This document shows positions 42,497-53,629 of a stretch of DNA of 64,000 nt, one piece after another (the first letter of the stretch is position 1; every line of letters starts with the position of its first letter). The stretch comes from JALZCH01 sp036387315. Its GTDB lineage: Bacteria; Acidobacteriota; Blastocatellia; Pyrinomonadales; Pyrinomonadaceae. The translations under genes were made by a program, and so were the position numbers. The notes beneath the pieces were generated by a model. That model saw nothing but the letters and a program-made list of their open reading frames with translations. It was not told the DNA's origin and ran no database searches. The DNA is taken from positions 62,001-126,000 of the forward strand of contig DASVTY010000084.1 of NCBI GenBank assembly GCA_036387315.1, given 5' to 3'.

Positions 42497-45400
42497 TTAG
42501 AAAAGAATCCTAAATCCAAATCGCACTGTTCTAGGCGATTGATAAAGCTGCGCCATCTTATAACGTTTATCGAGCGCATCAGTGGTAGTGGCTAGGTGGT
42601 TCAGTATAGGTTGCAGCAACGCACCCGACGTATATCCATTAGCATATAGCGATGCGCGTTGCCCGGCAGTAGCAGTCGGAAACAAAGCCGCATCATTTGG
42701 TCTGCCGGTGGTCGTATTCATCGTGGAGTAAATACCCGTTACTGTTGCCTGATCCCAAAGATTCAAAAAGTTGAGATCGGCAACTAAAGTAAACCGATTA
42801 TCCCTTCCAAATCTATAGCGGTGTGTAACAGCAAGATCCGTCTGAGAAAAGACCGGTGTTCGTCCCAGATCGCCGCGACAATAAAATATCTGGGGAGTTA
42901 CGCTGGATTGACCGTAAATGGATGTTGTTTGAGGCGTTCCCGAAGTGACGGTTTGGAATGCCGAAATTTCGGTTGAATTTGTTTGGCTTCCCATCCAATT
43001 AAAGATATAGGCGCCGTAAGCGTTAAAGACGTGCGGTCTATCGGTCGGGAGCCGACCGTTGTCCGGCTTGCCTTCGGCGGTAAATCCGATGAACGGCAAG
43101 TCAAACGCACGACTAACTCCGGGCGCAAGCCGTCCGGTAACCAAATGTGCTTCATCAGAGCTAGCCAAACCGGTGTAATTACCGTATAACCTGCTAAACG
43201 TGTAGTTTGCATTGAAATACCAGCTCTTCGATAAACGCTTTTCCAGTACGAATTCCAAGCCGTCATAGCGGCGTTGCGGTCTCGTTGATTTGGCATATCC
43301 TAATGCCTGAAGCGTTTCCAGGTGAAGTCCTCTCCCGGGATTGCCGATGATGTAAGCTTCGCTGCCAGCCGCGTTGACTATACCCGCATCTTCAACCGCT
43401 TCATCTACATTCTTAAATGTATAACGAACCCGGAAAACATAATTTTGACTCAACTGTTGTTCTGCCCCAACCGTGAATTCCGTTTGCTGAAAAGGACTAA
43501 GATTCTTGTCAACGGCTCCGCTGGTAAATGCCGAAGCGCCCGGTTCGTTTGCGTTTACCCGCAGGTTTCTTTGACACCTGCTTCGGGCGCCTGATGTGAT
43601 AAAACCTGTCGAAGGACAAACGCTCGGTCCGGTGAATCCGCCGACGACGTTACCGATATTAAAGCTCGTCGAAAGGTCGCTGGGGAAAATCTCGAAATAA
43701 TCTTCAAGGAATATATCTCCTCCGAACAAACCGCGCGGAAGCGCAAATTTTACCCGGTCGAAGAAGCGACCGTAGCTGGCGAAAATCTTCGTCTTGCCAT
43801 CGCCTGAAACATCGAGGGCAAATCCAAGACGCGGCGCAATCTTGTCACCCCAGCCAAAATCGACTCCACTGGGAATACCATTGAATGTAGGCAAATTCTC
43901 TTTTTCGACTCGAACGCCCAAATTCAAAGTCAAACGATTAATTGGCTGCCATTTATCCTGAATAAAAATACCCTGACTTAGATTTGATCCCTGTCCACGG
44001 GTTCCCGTCCGCGTAAAAGACCCAGTCCCAATCGCGCCGGGCGTGGCAGTTACGCCGGGTTGAATGCTTGAGATTAAATTAGTCGGTCCTATAAAAAAGC
44101 GTAATACCCCGATTGCGTTATTACCCTGTTGGACATCGTTAAGGATTGTGTACCTCTGATACCCGCCCTTCAATTCGTGCCTTCCGCCAACGTCGAATAT
44201 GGTTGTACCGGAAAATTCGTATGATTCCCGAATTGAAACGTCTTTTACTGTAATGGAACTAGCCCCGGTTGTGGAACAAGGAAAACTGGCGCTACTAACA
44301 CCCTGACCATAGTTACAAGCGGCAATTTGAACTGCGGTGGGGACAAAATAGTTGCCGAGTTTTTCGTTTAGAAAACCGCGAGAGTAGCGCCCGTCAATTA
44401 CGATGTTGCTTGTAGGCGTATAAACGCCGGACACATTTACAACATTCGAGTTTTGTCGTCCGCCCTGCAGGGATGTATATTGATTTCCCCTCAATATGCC
44501 AATGTTGCCGCCGAAATTTGCAGTCGGCACATTGGTGAAACCGAAGGCTGTCGATGTAACGTTTGAGAAGGACGTTCCGGGAATGCTTCCTTCCTGAATT
44601 ACAGGATTCCAAAGGAAACTACCTGTTAATCTCAGATTATTAAATGGATTAGCATCAAGACGAGCAAACGCATATTCGTATTTGGTCTTTCTGCTATATC
44701 TTTCGCTGGCGATGAAAGTTCGCGTGGCAGCCGACGCGAGGGTGAAATACTGCGTATCCACTTCAGTGTTGTAAACCTGCGGACTGTAACTAGCGAAATA
44801 CCAAAGCTTGTTTTTGATGATCGGACCGCTAAGATTGGCAGTCGGGAAAAAATTTACTCCCTCTTCCTTTGCGGGGTTGAAATATTCCGGGCTTCGGGAA
44901 AAGGGACCGGCGGCGGCAGTATTTCCTGCCAAGAGAGGACGTGGATTGCCGTTAAATTGCGGCGTTTCAAATTGCAAGCCGAACTCTCCGCGCAAGTTAT
45001 TGTTGCCGCCTCGTGTGACGACGCTGACCACACCGCCCGTGGCACCGCCAAACGCCGCCTCGAAACCGCTCGATTTCACTTGTACTTCCTGCACAAGTTG
45101 AGTCGGAATGTTGTAGGTTTCGTTCAGAGTTCCCGTACGATAATTGGTCACTTCCTGTCCGTCTATCACAAAAACGTTTTCGGCACCGGAAGCGCCGTCA
45201 ACGGAAAATCCGCCGGAACGGCTTTCGGGGCGCGTGCCCGGAACGGTTCTTAAAAGACTCGTAAAACCGGTGCTTTTCGGCAAAAGCTCGATTTTTTGCG
45301 CATTGATGGTTGTTTGAATTGCAGTACTGGTTGTATCAACCGGCGGCGCGTCAGCGGAGCTGACATCAACAGTCGTCACATTTGAGCCGGGATTGACGGT

Positions 45401-45763
45401 AATGTCCAACTGCGTATTCCGCCCGATAGCGACCGATACGTTTTCGTATCTGGCTTCGGCGAATCCGCCGGTTGGCGAAGTAACAACGTCGTAGCTTCCC
45501 GGCGGAACTTGCAGGACGCGGAAAAATCCGTCGTCATTGGTCGTAAGTGTCCGCCTAAATCCCGTCGCCGTCCCGGTCGTGGTCGTCCCGGAGGCGCTTT
45601 CCCTCGCACTGGCAATGGTTACAGTTACGTTCGGAACAACGGCTCCTGCCGAATCTTTTACGTAACCTTCGATCCCGCCGGTAGTTTCTTGTCCGAAAGC
45701 CGTCGCTGACAGACAAAAAACAAGCGACAAGAGCAGTTTTATCAACATTAAATTCTTTTTCAT
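42497..45763 (-). CDS. Oar-like TonB-dependent receptor 3 (mirror copy)
   Basis: Exact mirror of 18054..21320; start ATG at 45763 with GGAG upstream. Confidence 0.88.
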   Translation of the reverse strand: MKKNLMLIKLLLSLVFCLSATAFGQETTGGIEGYVKDSAGAVVPNVTVTIASARESASGTTTTGTATGFRRTLTTNDDGFFRVLQVPPGSYDVVTSPTGGFAEARYENVSVAIGRNTQLDITVNPGSNVTTVDVSSADAPPVDTTSTAIQTTINAQKIELLPKSTGFTSLLRTVPGTRPESRSGGFSVDGASGAENVFVIDGQEVTNYRTGTLNETYNIPTQLVQEVQVKSSGFEAAFGGATGGVVSVVTRGGNNNLRGEFGLQFETPQFNGNPRPLLAGNTAAAGPFSRSPEYFNPAKEEGVNFFPTANLSGPIIKNKLWYFASYSPQVYNTEVDTQYFTLASAATRTFIASERYSRKTKYEYAFARLDANPFNNLRLTGSFLWNPVIQEGSIPGTSFSNVTSTAFGFTNVPTANFGGNIGILRGNQYTSLQGGRQNSNVVNVSGVYTPTSNIVIDGRYSRGFLNEKLGNYFVPTAVQIAACNYGQGVSSASFPCSTTGASSITVKDVSIRESYEFSGTTIFDVGGRHELKGGYQRYTILNDVQQGNNAIGVLRFFIGPTNLISSIQPGVTATPGAIGTGSFTRTGTRGQGSNLSQGIFIQDKWQPINRLTLNLGVRVEKENLPTFNGIPSGVDFGWGDKIAPRLGFALDVSGDGKTKIFASYGRFFDRVKFALPRGLFGGDIFLEDYFEIFPSDLSTSFNIGNVVGGFTGPSVCPSTGFITSGARSRCQRNLRVNANEPGASAFTSGAVDKNLSPFQQTEFTVGAEQQLSQNYVFRVRYTFKNVDEAVEDAGIVNAAGSEAYIIGNPGRGLHLETLQALGYAKSTRPQRRYDGLEFVLEKRLSKSWYFNANYTFSRLYGNYTGLASSDEAHLVTGRLAPGVSRAFDLPFIGFTAEGKPDNGRLPTDRPHVFNAYGAYIFNWMGSQTNSTEISAFQTVTSGTPQTTSIYGQSSVTPQIFYCRGDLGRTPVFSQTDLAVTHRYRFGRDNRFTLVADLNFLNLWDQATVTGIYSTMNTTTGRPNDAALFPTATAGQRASLYANGYTSGALLQPILNHLATTTDALDKRYKMAQLYQSPRTVRFGFRILF

Positions 45764-46017
45764 TTTTTTTCTCCGTAGATGAAATCTAAAGTTACCCAGT
45801 CCTAATGACTTATTACCGCTTGTCGGAGGATTTGCCGCTGCTCGCTCTCGAATATTCGTGCGCGCCGGCACTTTTTATGAAAGGATAAGTTATCGTTTTG
45901 AGAAAATCGTTTACTTTGATAAAGCAACTATCTTTTTCTCAAAAAGTTAACTATTAATCTTAAGCCTGTAACTATTGTCTAGCTAAAGGCTTAAGATTAT
46001 TTCAAACAAACTAAAAT

Positions 46018-49000
46018 TTAGAAGCTAAACTTCGCTCCAAACTGCATTGTTCGCGGATCGCGCGTACTAATCGCTTGTCCGAAGGTTGCAGCCGTAACGT
46101 TCGTACTAAGACCTCTAAAATTCGTATGATTTAAAAGGTTAAAGACCTCACCGCGAAGCTGTAAGCGAACGGTTTCGCCGAAACGAAGGTTTTTCGCCAG
46201 CGTAAAGTCAATACGGAATGTATTTGGACCGTGAATAACGCCGCGCGGTGAATTGCCGACGGTATTTGATAACCCGGTTGCGGGCGTTGTCACGTTAGTT
46301 TGAAAACAGCTAGTGTCAAACCAGCGTTCCGGCGTGCGCGGGGCATTTTCGTTCGGATTGCACGTAATATTAGGTCTTGCAACCGTTGTCGGCGGCGAAA
46401 TAATACCCAAGCCTGCCGGATCGTAGTTTGAGGTTGTGACGGTAAAAGGCAATCCGGTGTTGAAGACAACGATTCCGGATGCTTGCCAGCCACCCAAAAC
46501 TTTTCCAATCAAACCTTGCTGATCCTGATAAAACGGCAGCTCATAAATATAGTTTGTGGTAAAGATATGTCTGCGGTCGAGCGCAGCACGACCTTTATCG
46601 AAACTAATATCATACGAGTTTATGGGAGCTGCCGAACGGTCGTTCTGGTTATCGGTTAAATTCTTCGACCAGGTATATGCAACGTTTAATTGCGAAGCGC
46701 CGGAGAAACGGTGTTGCCCGGAGAATTGCAGACTGTGGTAGTTAGAATTGAACCGGGGCTGAACCATCGTAACTGCTCTATAGCCTCTAAAGGGGCGAAT
46801 CTGGTCGAGGACGGTCGAAGCAGCGGCGGAAGTAAATACCGTACCTGCCGTTTGGCAAGCCGCGAGCGTCGGATTCGGACCACCGATATAAGTCGTGCCT
46901 GTGGCACAAGTTGAATTTATTGCTTGTCCGGGACGAAGCAGGTTTAATTCAAACGACCCGATAAGATGTGTTCCCTTAGAACCGTAATAACCAACTGTAA
47001 CAACTGTGTTTTTGGTTAACTGTTGTTGCAGGTCTAAAGACCAGTGCTGCATATACGGAGTTTTCCAGTTCGGCTGAATTGCGCGAAGCGATTGAGATAA
47101 CCCGAAAGCTCCTGTTTGACAAAGCCCGTTCGGATCAGGGTTGTCGAGTCTTGTACCTGTGACGGTACAATTTTGCTGATACGGTGAATTGTTACCGATG
47201 TGCTGCAAGAACATACCGTTTAAAATTTGTTCATGGTAAATTCCGTAGCCGGTGCGAATAGAAGTTTGACCTTTCCCGAACGGGTCCCAGGCGAGACCGA
47301 TGCGCGGCGCAAAATCGTTTTTAGGAACATCAACGACATACTTACCATACGGTGAGCGAGTCGGCGTACAGTTTGGCAATGTCGTATAATTTTGATCATT
47401 AACAATTATACCGTTGCAAAGATTCGGAATATTACCGAATTCGTTGGCGGTAGTGATGCGAACACCGGCACCGGTTACAAACGGTGCTAGGCGCGGATCG
47501 AAAAGCTCCGGAACGAAATTCGTCAAACGTCCGTTCTGGTCATACGGCGAACCGAAGTACGAATATCGGACGCCGTAATAAAGAGTCAAATTGCTGCGAA
47601 TCTTCCATTCATCCTGAGCAAATGCTTCAAACGCCTGTTGTCGCAGGTCGGCAGTGTAATCAAATCTAGCTTGCGCGAAAGTAACGTTAGTTCCGAGCAG
47701 GAAGTTGGCAAATTGCTGTTGGGTTGCCGAACCGCCTGTCGCAATAGTATTTCCTGTCGAACCCGGCGTATTGAAACCGCTAAAAGAGCCTTCGTTATTG
47801 CCTGCGAGAGCATTTTCGTTTTTGCGGTATTTAGAATACATCGCGCCATACTTCATCGTATGATTTCCGAGAATCCATGTAGCCGAACCGCTTATGTTGC
47901 CTTTCCATGAAAAGTTGTCATAAGGTCCGAAGCCAACCAGATTGCTGAACGTACCTGCTGCAAAACTCACGCTCGGAACGCGGTCGCGGACATTGGTATA
48001 TGCCAAGGGCGGAGTAATCGGCGAGTTGGATAGAGCTAACAGCCCGACATTGCTGCTTTTAATTGCTCCGTATCCGAAATTGTAACGCCCCTCGACGATG
48101 AAATTCGAAGAAACTGCGTATGTTGATTGAATTGTATGCGTTCTACCCGGTGAATCGGTTTTGGTTGTCGAAACAAACGGAATACCGGAACCGGACGAGA
48201 AGATAGCATTTGCGTCTAATGTCGGAATCGAGTCGCGTTGAAAACGGTAAAAAGCCGACCATTTATCGTTGAAGCTATGATCAATTTTGATGATTTCCTG
48301 TTGGAAATCGGCTTCGTTCGGAGTCGGATAGTTTAAAGAGAAGGTTGCCGGAGTAGTGGGTGCCGGAATGTTTCTGAAAATAGAATTAACGTATTGCTGT
48401 GCTACCGGATTAATCGGTCGCACGCTTGAAAGCGGTGTATTAGCCGGCAGAACCGTCGTACAAGTGGTTCCGGTCGTTTGCAAACAAATCGGAACACGGA
48501 AAACCCCGTTCAGCAGCGCGGCGTCAGGCACCGTTGAAAATAAGGTTGGGGAACGGCGGTCGCGGCGACGTTCCTCGGAAAAGAAGAAAAACGTTCGCTC
48601 ATATCGCTTAATGGTCGGACCGCCTTCGCCGAAGCCTAGAAAATAAACCGGACCTCCGAGCGTTCCGCCATAGTTAACATATCGAAACGGCTTGCGTCTG
48701 GCTTTGCCGTTGGAATCTAAACCGACCGGAGCAATTTGATTACTGAAATAATCATTGGCGTTAAAGATTTCGTTGCGGACAAAACCGAAAATGCTGCCGC
48801 GAAAATCTTTCGTGCCCGAGCGCGTAATAACGTTAACTTGTCCGCCGCCGCTTCTGCCGGATTCAGCCGGGTAAAGCGAGCGCAAGACACGAAACTCTCC
48901 TATGGAATCAACGCTCGGATAAGCCTGAATGGTTAAGTTCGATCCCCTATCGGTGATGTCCGCGCCGTCAACCGTAAAGGTGTTTTGGCTCGAACGCGCA

Positions 49001-49629
49001 CCGTTAACCGAAAGCTGGATAGTATTTGGCTGGCTGCCTTGGGCGGTTGTGGCGGTCGAACCGTTCTCAAAGCCGACAGCAGTCGTTCCCGTGTAAACCT
49101 GATCGGAAAGATCGCTGGAGACGCCGGGCGCGAGCGCTACAAGTTGTGCAAAGTTACGATTATTAATGGGAATTTCCCGGACCTGGTCGCCGCTAATAAC
49201 AGTTCCGGAAGTAGGCGTATTTAATTCGACCGTCAACGCATCGGCTTCGACTGTTACGGTTTCGGTAACATTTCCGGCTTCGAGCGTTATATCAACAGTA
49301 CGGCGTTGACCGACATCCAGTTTAACGTCGGTTTGAACCGCTTTTTTAAAATTCGGGGACTCTACGGTAACTTGATAAACGCTAACAGGTAAACTCGGTA
49401 CTGAATAAGCCCCTTCGTCATTAGTTTCGACGGTTCTTATAACAATATTGTTTTTACTAGGGTCTGTAATTGAAACTGTCGCACCGGGAACTGCTGCGCC
49501 GTTTGGGTCTCGCACGGTACCGACGAGACTGCCGGTAATTTCTTGGGCTAAAGCTGCGCTGCTCAGGACAAAAGCCAACACCAATGTTGTTCCTGCAACG
49601 CTCATTGTTTTTTTCAAAAGGTTTTTCAT
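46018..49629 (-). CDS. Oar-like TonB-dependent receptor 2 (mirror copy)
   Basis: Exact mirror of 14188..17799; upstream element copy at 49679-49692. Confidence 0.88.
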   Translation of the reverse strand: MKNLLKKTMSVAGTTLVLAFVLSSAALAQEITGSLVGTVRDPNGAAVPGATVSITDPSKNNIVIRTVETNDEGAYSVPSLPVSVYQVTVESPNFKKAVQTDVKLDVGQRRTVDITLEAGNVTETVTVEADALTVELNTPTSGTVISGDQVREIPINNRNFAQLVALAPGVSSDLSDQVYTGTTAVGFENGSTATTAQGSQPNTIQLSVNGARSSQNTFTVDGADITDRGSNLTIQAYPSVDSIGEFRVLRSLYPAESGRSGGGQVNVITRSGTKDFRGSIFGFVRNEIFNANDYFSNQIAPVGLDSNGKARRKPFRYVNYGGTLGGPVYFLGFGEGGPTIKRYERTFFFFSEERRRDRRSPTLFSTVPDAALLNGVFRVPICLQTTGTTCTTVLPANTPLSSVRPINPVAQQYVNSIFRNIPAPTTPATFSLNYPTPNEADFQQEIIKIDHSFNDKWSAFYRFQRDSIPTLDANAIFSSGSGIPFVSTTKTDSPGRTHTIQSTYAVSSNFIVEGRYNFGYGAIKSSNVGLLALSNSPITPPLAYTNVRDRVPSVSFAAGTFSNLVGFGPYDNFSWKGNISGSATWILGNHTMKYGAMYSKYRKNENALAGNNEGSFSGFNTPGSTGNTIATGGSATQQQFANFLLGTNVTFAQARFDYTADLRQQAFEAFAQDEWKIRSNLTLYYGVRYSYFGSPYDQNGRLTNFVPELFDPRLAPFVTGAGVRITTANEFGNIPNLCNGIIVNDQNYTTLPNCTPTRSPYGKYVVDVPKNDFAPRIGLAWDPFGKGQTSIRTGYGIYHEQILNGMFLQHIGNNSPYQQNCTVTGTRLDNPDPNGLCQTGAFGLSQSLRAIQPNWKTPYMQHWSLDLQQQLTKNTVVTVGYYGSKGTHLIGSFELNLLRPGQAINSTCATGTTYIGGPNPTLAACQTAGTVFTSAAASTVLDQIRPFRGYRAVTMVQPRFNSNYHSLQFSGQHRFSGASQLNVAYTWSKNLTDNQNDRSAAPINSYDISFDKGRAALDRRHIFTTNYIYELPFYQDQQGLIGKVLGGWQASGIVVFNTGLPFTVTTSNYDPAGLGIISPPTTVARPNITCNPNENAPRTPERWFDTSCFQTNVTTPATGLSNTVGNSPRGVIHGPNTFRIDFTLAKNLRFGETVRLQLRGEVFNLLNHTNFRGLSTNVTAATFGQAISTRDPRTMQFGAKFSF

Positions 49630-50024
49630 AATTTACTCACCAGAAATTTAATAGTCAGAAAAACTGATGCTTTGCTCTTTTGCGATTAGAATCACTGATA
49701 GCTACTTTCGCATTTCGAGCAACCGGCGCGTTTGGGTGAAACGCCCCATTTTGTCTTCAAAACCGTAGAAAATCGGAAAATCTCGTACGGCAAATTTATC
49801 TTTTTTCAAAAAGTTGTTGAGAATTTTGGATATTTCACCAAATTTTCGTTGCTTTGAATCCACAAAAAACTCGGATGAGCAAGCGTCTCGCGCGATTTAA
49901 GCGGCGAGATTGTAACATTTTTTTAAGAAACAACGAAAATTAAATTTCAATTCCAAATTATTAAAGCAAAAACCGTGCGCGGGGCTATTAAACAGCACCG
50001 CGCACGCACCCGTTGCTTTGCAAA

Positions 50025-53000
50025 TCAGAAAACGTAGCGCAGCGAGAACTGGACGTTGCGCGGCAAGTAGGTGGCGGCTTCTCCCAAAATTCGTCCGAAA
50101 TTAACGCTCGCTAAATCGGGATTCGGAAATCCGTACTGCACTTTGTTGAAAGCATTAAATAAATCAGCGCGAAAAACAATTCGATGATTCGATTGCTCGC
50201 CAAACGGCAACCGGAAGGTCTTGTAAAAACTCAAATCAACGTTGTTTGTGCCGTCAATGTAAAAAGTGTTGCGCCCCAAAATGCAGCAGCCGTAATCATT
50301 GACGACAGGAGCGCGAAAAGCCTCGCGCGGCAGCGATGCGACCGAGGTTTCCGGGTTGTTAATACGCCTGCCCAGAATTGACGGGTCAGCCAGAGCCGGG
50401 CGAATCTCGGTAAATCCGTCAAAGTTCAAATCGCCGAAACCGCCGCTGTTAATAACGGTGAACGGCGTTCCGTGCGCGAATTTCCAGACCGCGGAAATGT
50501 TCCAACCGCCCAAAATTTGTCCGACGAAATCGGTTCGATTGTTGAAGAACGGCGATTGGTAAGCGGCAAATAAGGTAAAGCGGTGCGGCGTGTGAAAGCG
50601 CGATAAAGCTCGTGATTGGCGCGAGTCGGGACCATTGACGTTCGAGTCTCCGGCGCCGACGGTAGTCGCTTCCGAAGTCGTGTCAATCGCTTTGCTCCAG
50701 GTATAAGCCGCGCTCGCCGAAAGTCTGCGGCTCAGGCGTTTTTTGTATTCGATTTGCAAACCGTTGTAATAACTCCACGCTCCGTTTGCAACAATCGTGT
50801 TTGTGCCGAAACGCCCGTCGGGGCGGCGTTCGTTGATGCGCGGCACACGAAAACTGTATTCGTTTGCGGCGAGCGGCACGGCGACCGGACAAAGCGTGGT
50901 CGGATTAAGTCCGGTCAATCCGGTTCCGGCGCATTGCACGTCAGCCGCCGGACGAAGCGTCTGCCCGCGCACATCGGTGCGGCGCGGGTCTGTTGCGGGA
51001 AGCGTCGTGCCGTAAAGCACGTTCGGCGCGTTGTTTGGATGATTGGCGACGAGAACGCCGTTCGGGTCGTTTAAAGGCAGATTGCCCTGCGTATAGCGCA
51101 GCAAGCCGATGCCGCGATTGCCCGAATAAGTAAATCGAACGCTTGATTTAAACGGCAGCTCGCGCTCGTAAGACAAAGTCCACTGCTGTGTATAAGGCAT
51201 TTCCAATTCCGGGTTGACCTGTACTTCGGTATATCGAGCCGAAGGAGGCGCTCCGGGTGTAAAAACGAATCCGTTTGTCGGGTCGGCGAGATTTGAGCTG
51301 TTGCTGAAACCGAGTTGGACGGCGTTTGGCGGATTGAATCTGACGGAAGCGCCGGTTTGCGAAAACACCGATTGGAAAATGCGCCCGTGATAAATGCCGT
51401 AACCGCCGCGAATCGAAGATTGTCCGCTTTCGCCGAACAACGTATTTAAAATTCCGCTCTTAAAACCCGGACTGTATGCGAAACCGACGCGCGGCTCGTA
51501 ATTGTCTTTGTCCGCGCCGTAAACGTAATTGATGCGATTTTCGACTTCGCGCGCAGCCGCCACGTATTCATAGCGGAAACCGAGATTAAAGGTCAGATTG
51601 CTTCTGATTTTCCAATTGTCTTCGGCGTAAAAATTGTATTCGCGCAAGCGGTTTTCGAGAAAAAACGGTCCGAAGCCTTTTGTGTAAGTCGTCACGCAGC
51701 CGTTTAAGAAAGCGTTATACGCCGTGCCGTAATTCGTTCCGCCGCAGGTTGCGGTAAAATTATAAAAACCGCGCGAAAAACTGTCGGCTAAATCGTCGAG
51801 CGCGGACGGGCGAATGTCTGTGCCGACTTTGACGAAATGGCTGTTAAAAAGAATTGTCGAAAGGTTATAAACAAACTGATTATCGGTTTGATAACGGTTG
51901 ATCGGAAACTGACCGGCGTTGCCGATAATCGAGCCGGAAACCGGAGAGCCGACAAAACGGATAATCGGCGTGTCGTTTCCGCCTTTGATCCCGACCAGAG
52001 TCGTACGCAAGCCTAATCCGTAGCGAAACTCGCCAACGGTTTGATTCGAGAAAAGATGCGTCCAGGTGACACCGAGATTTTGCTGTTTATTGTTTTGCAG
52101 CGTAGCCTCGCCGATGATGATGTCTTCGTTATCAAAAATCTGGCGGGTGTATTGGTAACGAGCAGTCACCGTATCGGATTCTCGCGGATTCCAATCGAGC
52201 CGTGCAGAATAATCATCGAGCGGGCGATTGAAACCGACTTGTCCGGCATAAGTGCGCGCGCTGCGCGAATCGTTCGGCACCAGACTTGTCGGAAAGCGAT
52301 CAATCACCGATTGAATGAAAGCGCGGTTGCCGGGCGTGTTGTTTGCGGGAGTTTGCGCAAACCAGCTTGCCGAATTGCGCTCGCTCGCCAGAAACAAATC
52401 GCGCGTGTAATTGAGCGCGCCGCTTTCTCTCTTTTGGTCGAAGCTGGCAAAGCCGAACAATTTGTTTTTGAAAATCGGAAATCCGACAACAAAACCGTAT
52501 TGATTGCGGCGATTAACCGGCTTTGAAACGGCGGTCGAGAAATGTCGTTTGGCATTGAGAGCGCTGTCGTTGTGATAAATATAGGCTTCGCCGTCAATTT
52601 TGTTTGTGCCGTTTTTAGTCTGCACCAGAACGACCGCGCCGTAACCGCGTCCGAATTCGGCGGTAAAATTGTTGGTCAAAACCTGAAATTCTTTGATTGT
52701 CGCGAGCGATGCGCCCTGCCGGTTTTGATTTTCCGACGAATCGTCGTTGTTCACGCCGTTGATTTGAAAAGTGGCTCCGCGCGATCCCGTGCCGTTAAAG
52801 TTTATCGAAGACCCGGAAGAAGCCGTCGGATTGTTTTGCCCGGAAGTCGGGTTTTCCTGATAACCTGTAAAAGTTTCGGCAAGCGTTAAAAAGTTTCCTT
52901 GATTAAACGTCGGTTTGGCTTCAATCTCGCGTTCGGTCAAAGTACCTTTAACTTCCGAGTTCGTTGTGTTAATCGGCGGCGGCTCGTCCGTAATAACGAC

Positions 53001-53366
53001 TTCGGCGCTAACCGATGGGTCAAGCGTAAAATCAACCTGCGCTGTTTCGTTTAAAGTGACCGTAATGTTCTCGCGTCTGACCGGCGCAAATCCGCTTTGG
53101 TTCGCTGTCACCCGGTATCTGCCAATCGGTAAAAAAGTGGCGATATAAGAACCATCCTCATTTGTCGTCAGATTCCGCTGTAAACCGGTTTCGACGTTGA
53201 CGATTTCAATTGATGCTCCGGTAACAATTGCTTGATTCGTATCTACCACCGAGCCTTTAATTGTTCCGGTTACGGTTTGTGCAGTCGCCGTAATGCTTAA
53301 AATCATCAAGAATAAAATTGAGAAAACACTACCTTGAAACAGATTTTTTTTCAGATTGTCTTTCAT
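50025..53366 (-). CDS. Oar-like TonB-dependent receptor 1 (mirror copy)
   Basis: Exact mirror of 10451..13792; terminator copy at 49968-50006 and upstream element copy at 53408-53421. Confidence 0.88.
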   Translation of the reverse strand: MKDNLKKNLFQGSVFSILFLMILSITATAQTVTGTIKGSVVDTNQAIVTGASIEIVNVETGLQRNLTTNEDGSYIATFLPIGRYRVTANQSGFAPVRRENITVTLNETAQVDFTLDPSVSAEVVITDEPPPINTTNSEVKGTLTEREIEAKPTFNQGNFLTLAETFTGYQENPTSGQNNPTASSGSSINFNGTGSRGATFQINGVNNDDSSENQNRQGASLATIKEFQVLTNNFTAEFGRGYGAVVLVQTKNGTNKIDGEAYIYHNDSALNAKRHFSTAVSKPVNRRNQYGFVVGFPIFKNKLFGFASFDQKRESGALNYTRDLFLASERNSASWFAQTPANNTPGNRAFIQSVIDRFPTSLVPNDSRSARTYAGQVGFNRPLDDYSARLDWNPRESDTVTARYQYTRQIFDNEDIIIGEATLQNNKQQNLGVTWTHLFSNQTVGEFRYGLGLRTTLVGIKGGNDTPIIRFVGSPVSGSIIGNAGQFPINRYQTDNQFVYNLSTILFNSHFVKVGTDIRPSALDDLADSFSRGFYNFTATCGGTNYGTAYNAFLNGCVTTYTKGFGPFFLENRLREYNFYAEDNWKIRSNLTFNLGFRYEYVAAAREVENRINYVYGADKDNYEPRVGFAYSPGFKSGILNTLFGESGQSSIRGGYGIYHGRIFQSVFSQTGASVRFNPPNAVQLGFSNSSNLADPTNGFVFTPGAPPSARYTEVQVNPELEMPYTQQWTLSYERELPFKSSVRFTYSGNRGIGLLRYTQGNLPLNDPNGVLVANHPNNAPNVLYGTTLPATDPRRTDVRGQTLRPAADVQCAGTGLTGLNPTTLCPVAVPLAANEYSFRVPRINERRPDGRFGTNTIVANGAWSYYNGLQIEYKKRLSRRLSASAAYTWSKAIDTTSEATTVGAGDSNVNGPDSRQSRALSRFHTPHRFTLFAAYQSPFFNNRTDFVGQILGGWNISAVWKFAHGTPFTVINSGGFGDLNFDGFTEIRPALADPSILGRRINNPETSVASLPREAFRAPVVNDYGCCILGRNTFYIDGTNNVDLSFYKTFRLPFGEQSNHRIVFRADLFNAFNKVQYGFPNPDLASVNFGRILGEAATYLPRNVQFSLRYVF

Positions 53367-53629
53367 ATCGTCCTCGCTGAAATCAAAGATTGCTAATGGT
53401 TTGTCACTTTGCGATTAGAATTGCTGATGCCTTATATCGCTGAAATTTCAAGAGCAGAATTGAAATTTGCGCTTCGCTTCTGCATGGGATTCTTGAGATT
53501 TTCAGGAATCTCACCGATTTTTATTGTTTATCTTGAACCGTTGTCAAACGTCGGGCGTGATATTACGCCTTTTTGTTATAAAAATGCAACATTCTGCCAC
53601 AAGATGGGCAAAAATGTTTTCTTCAATTA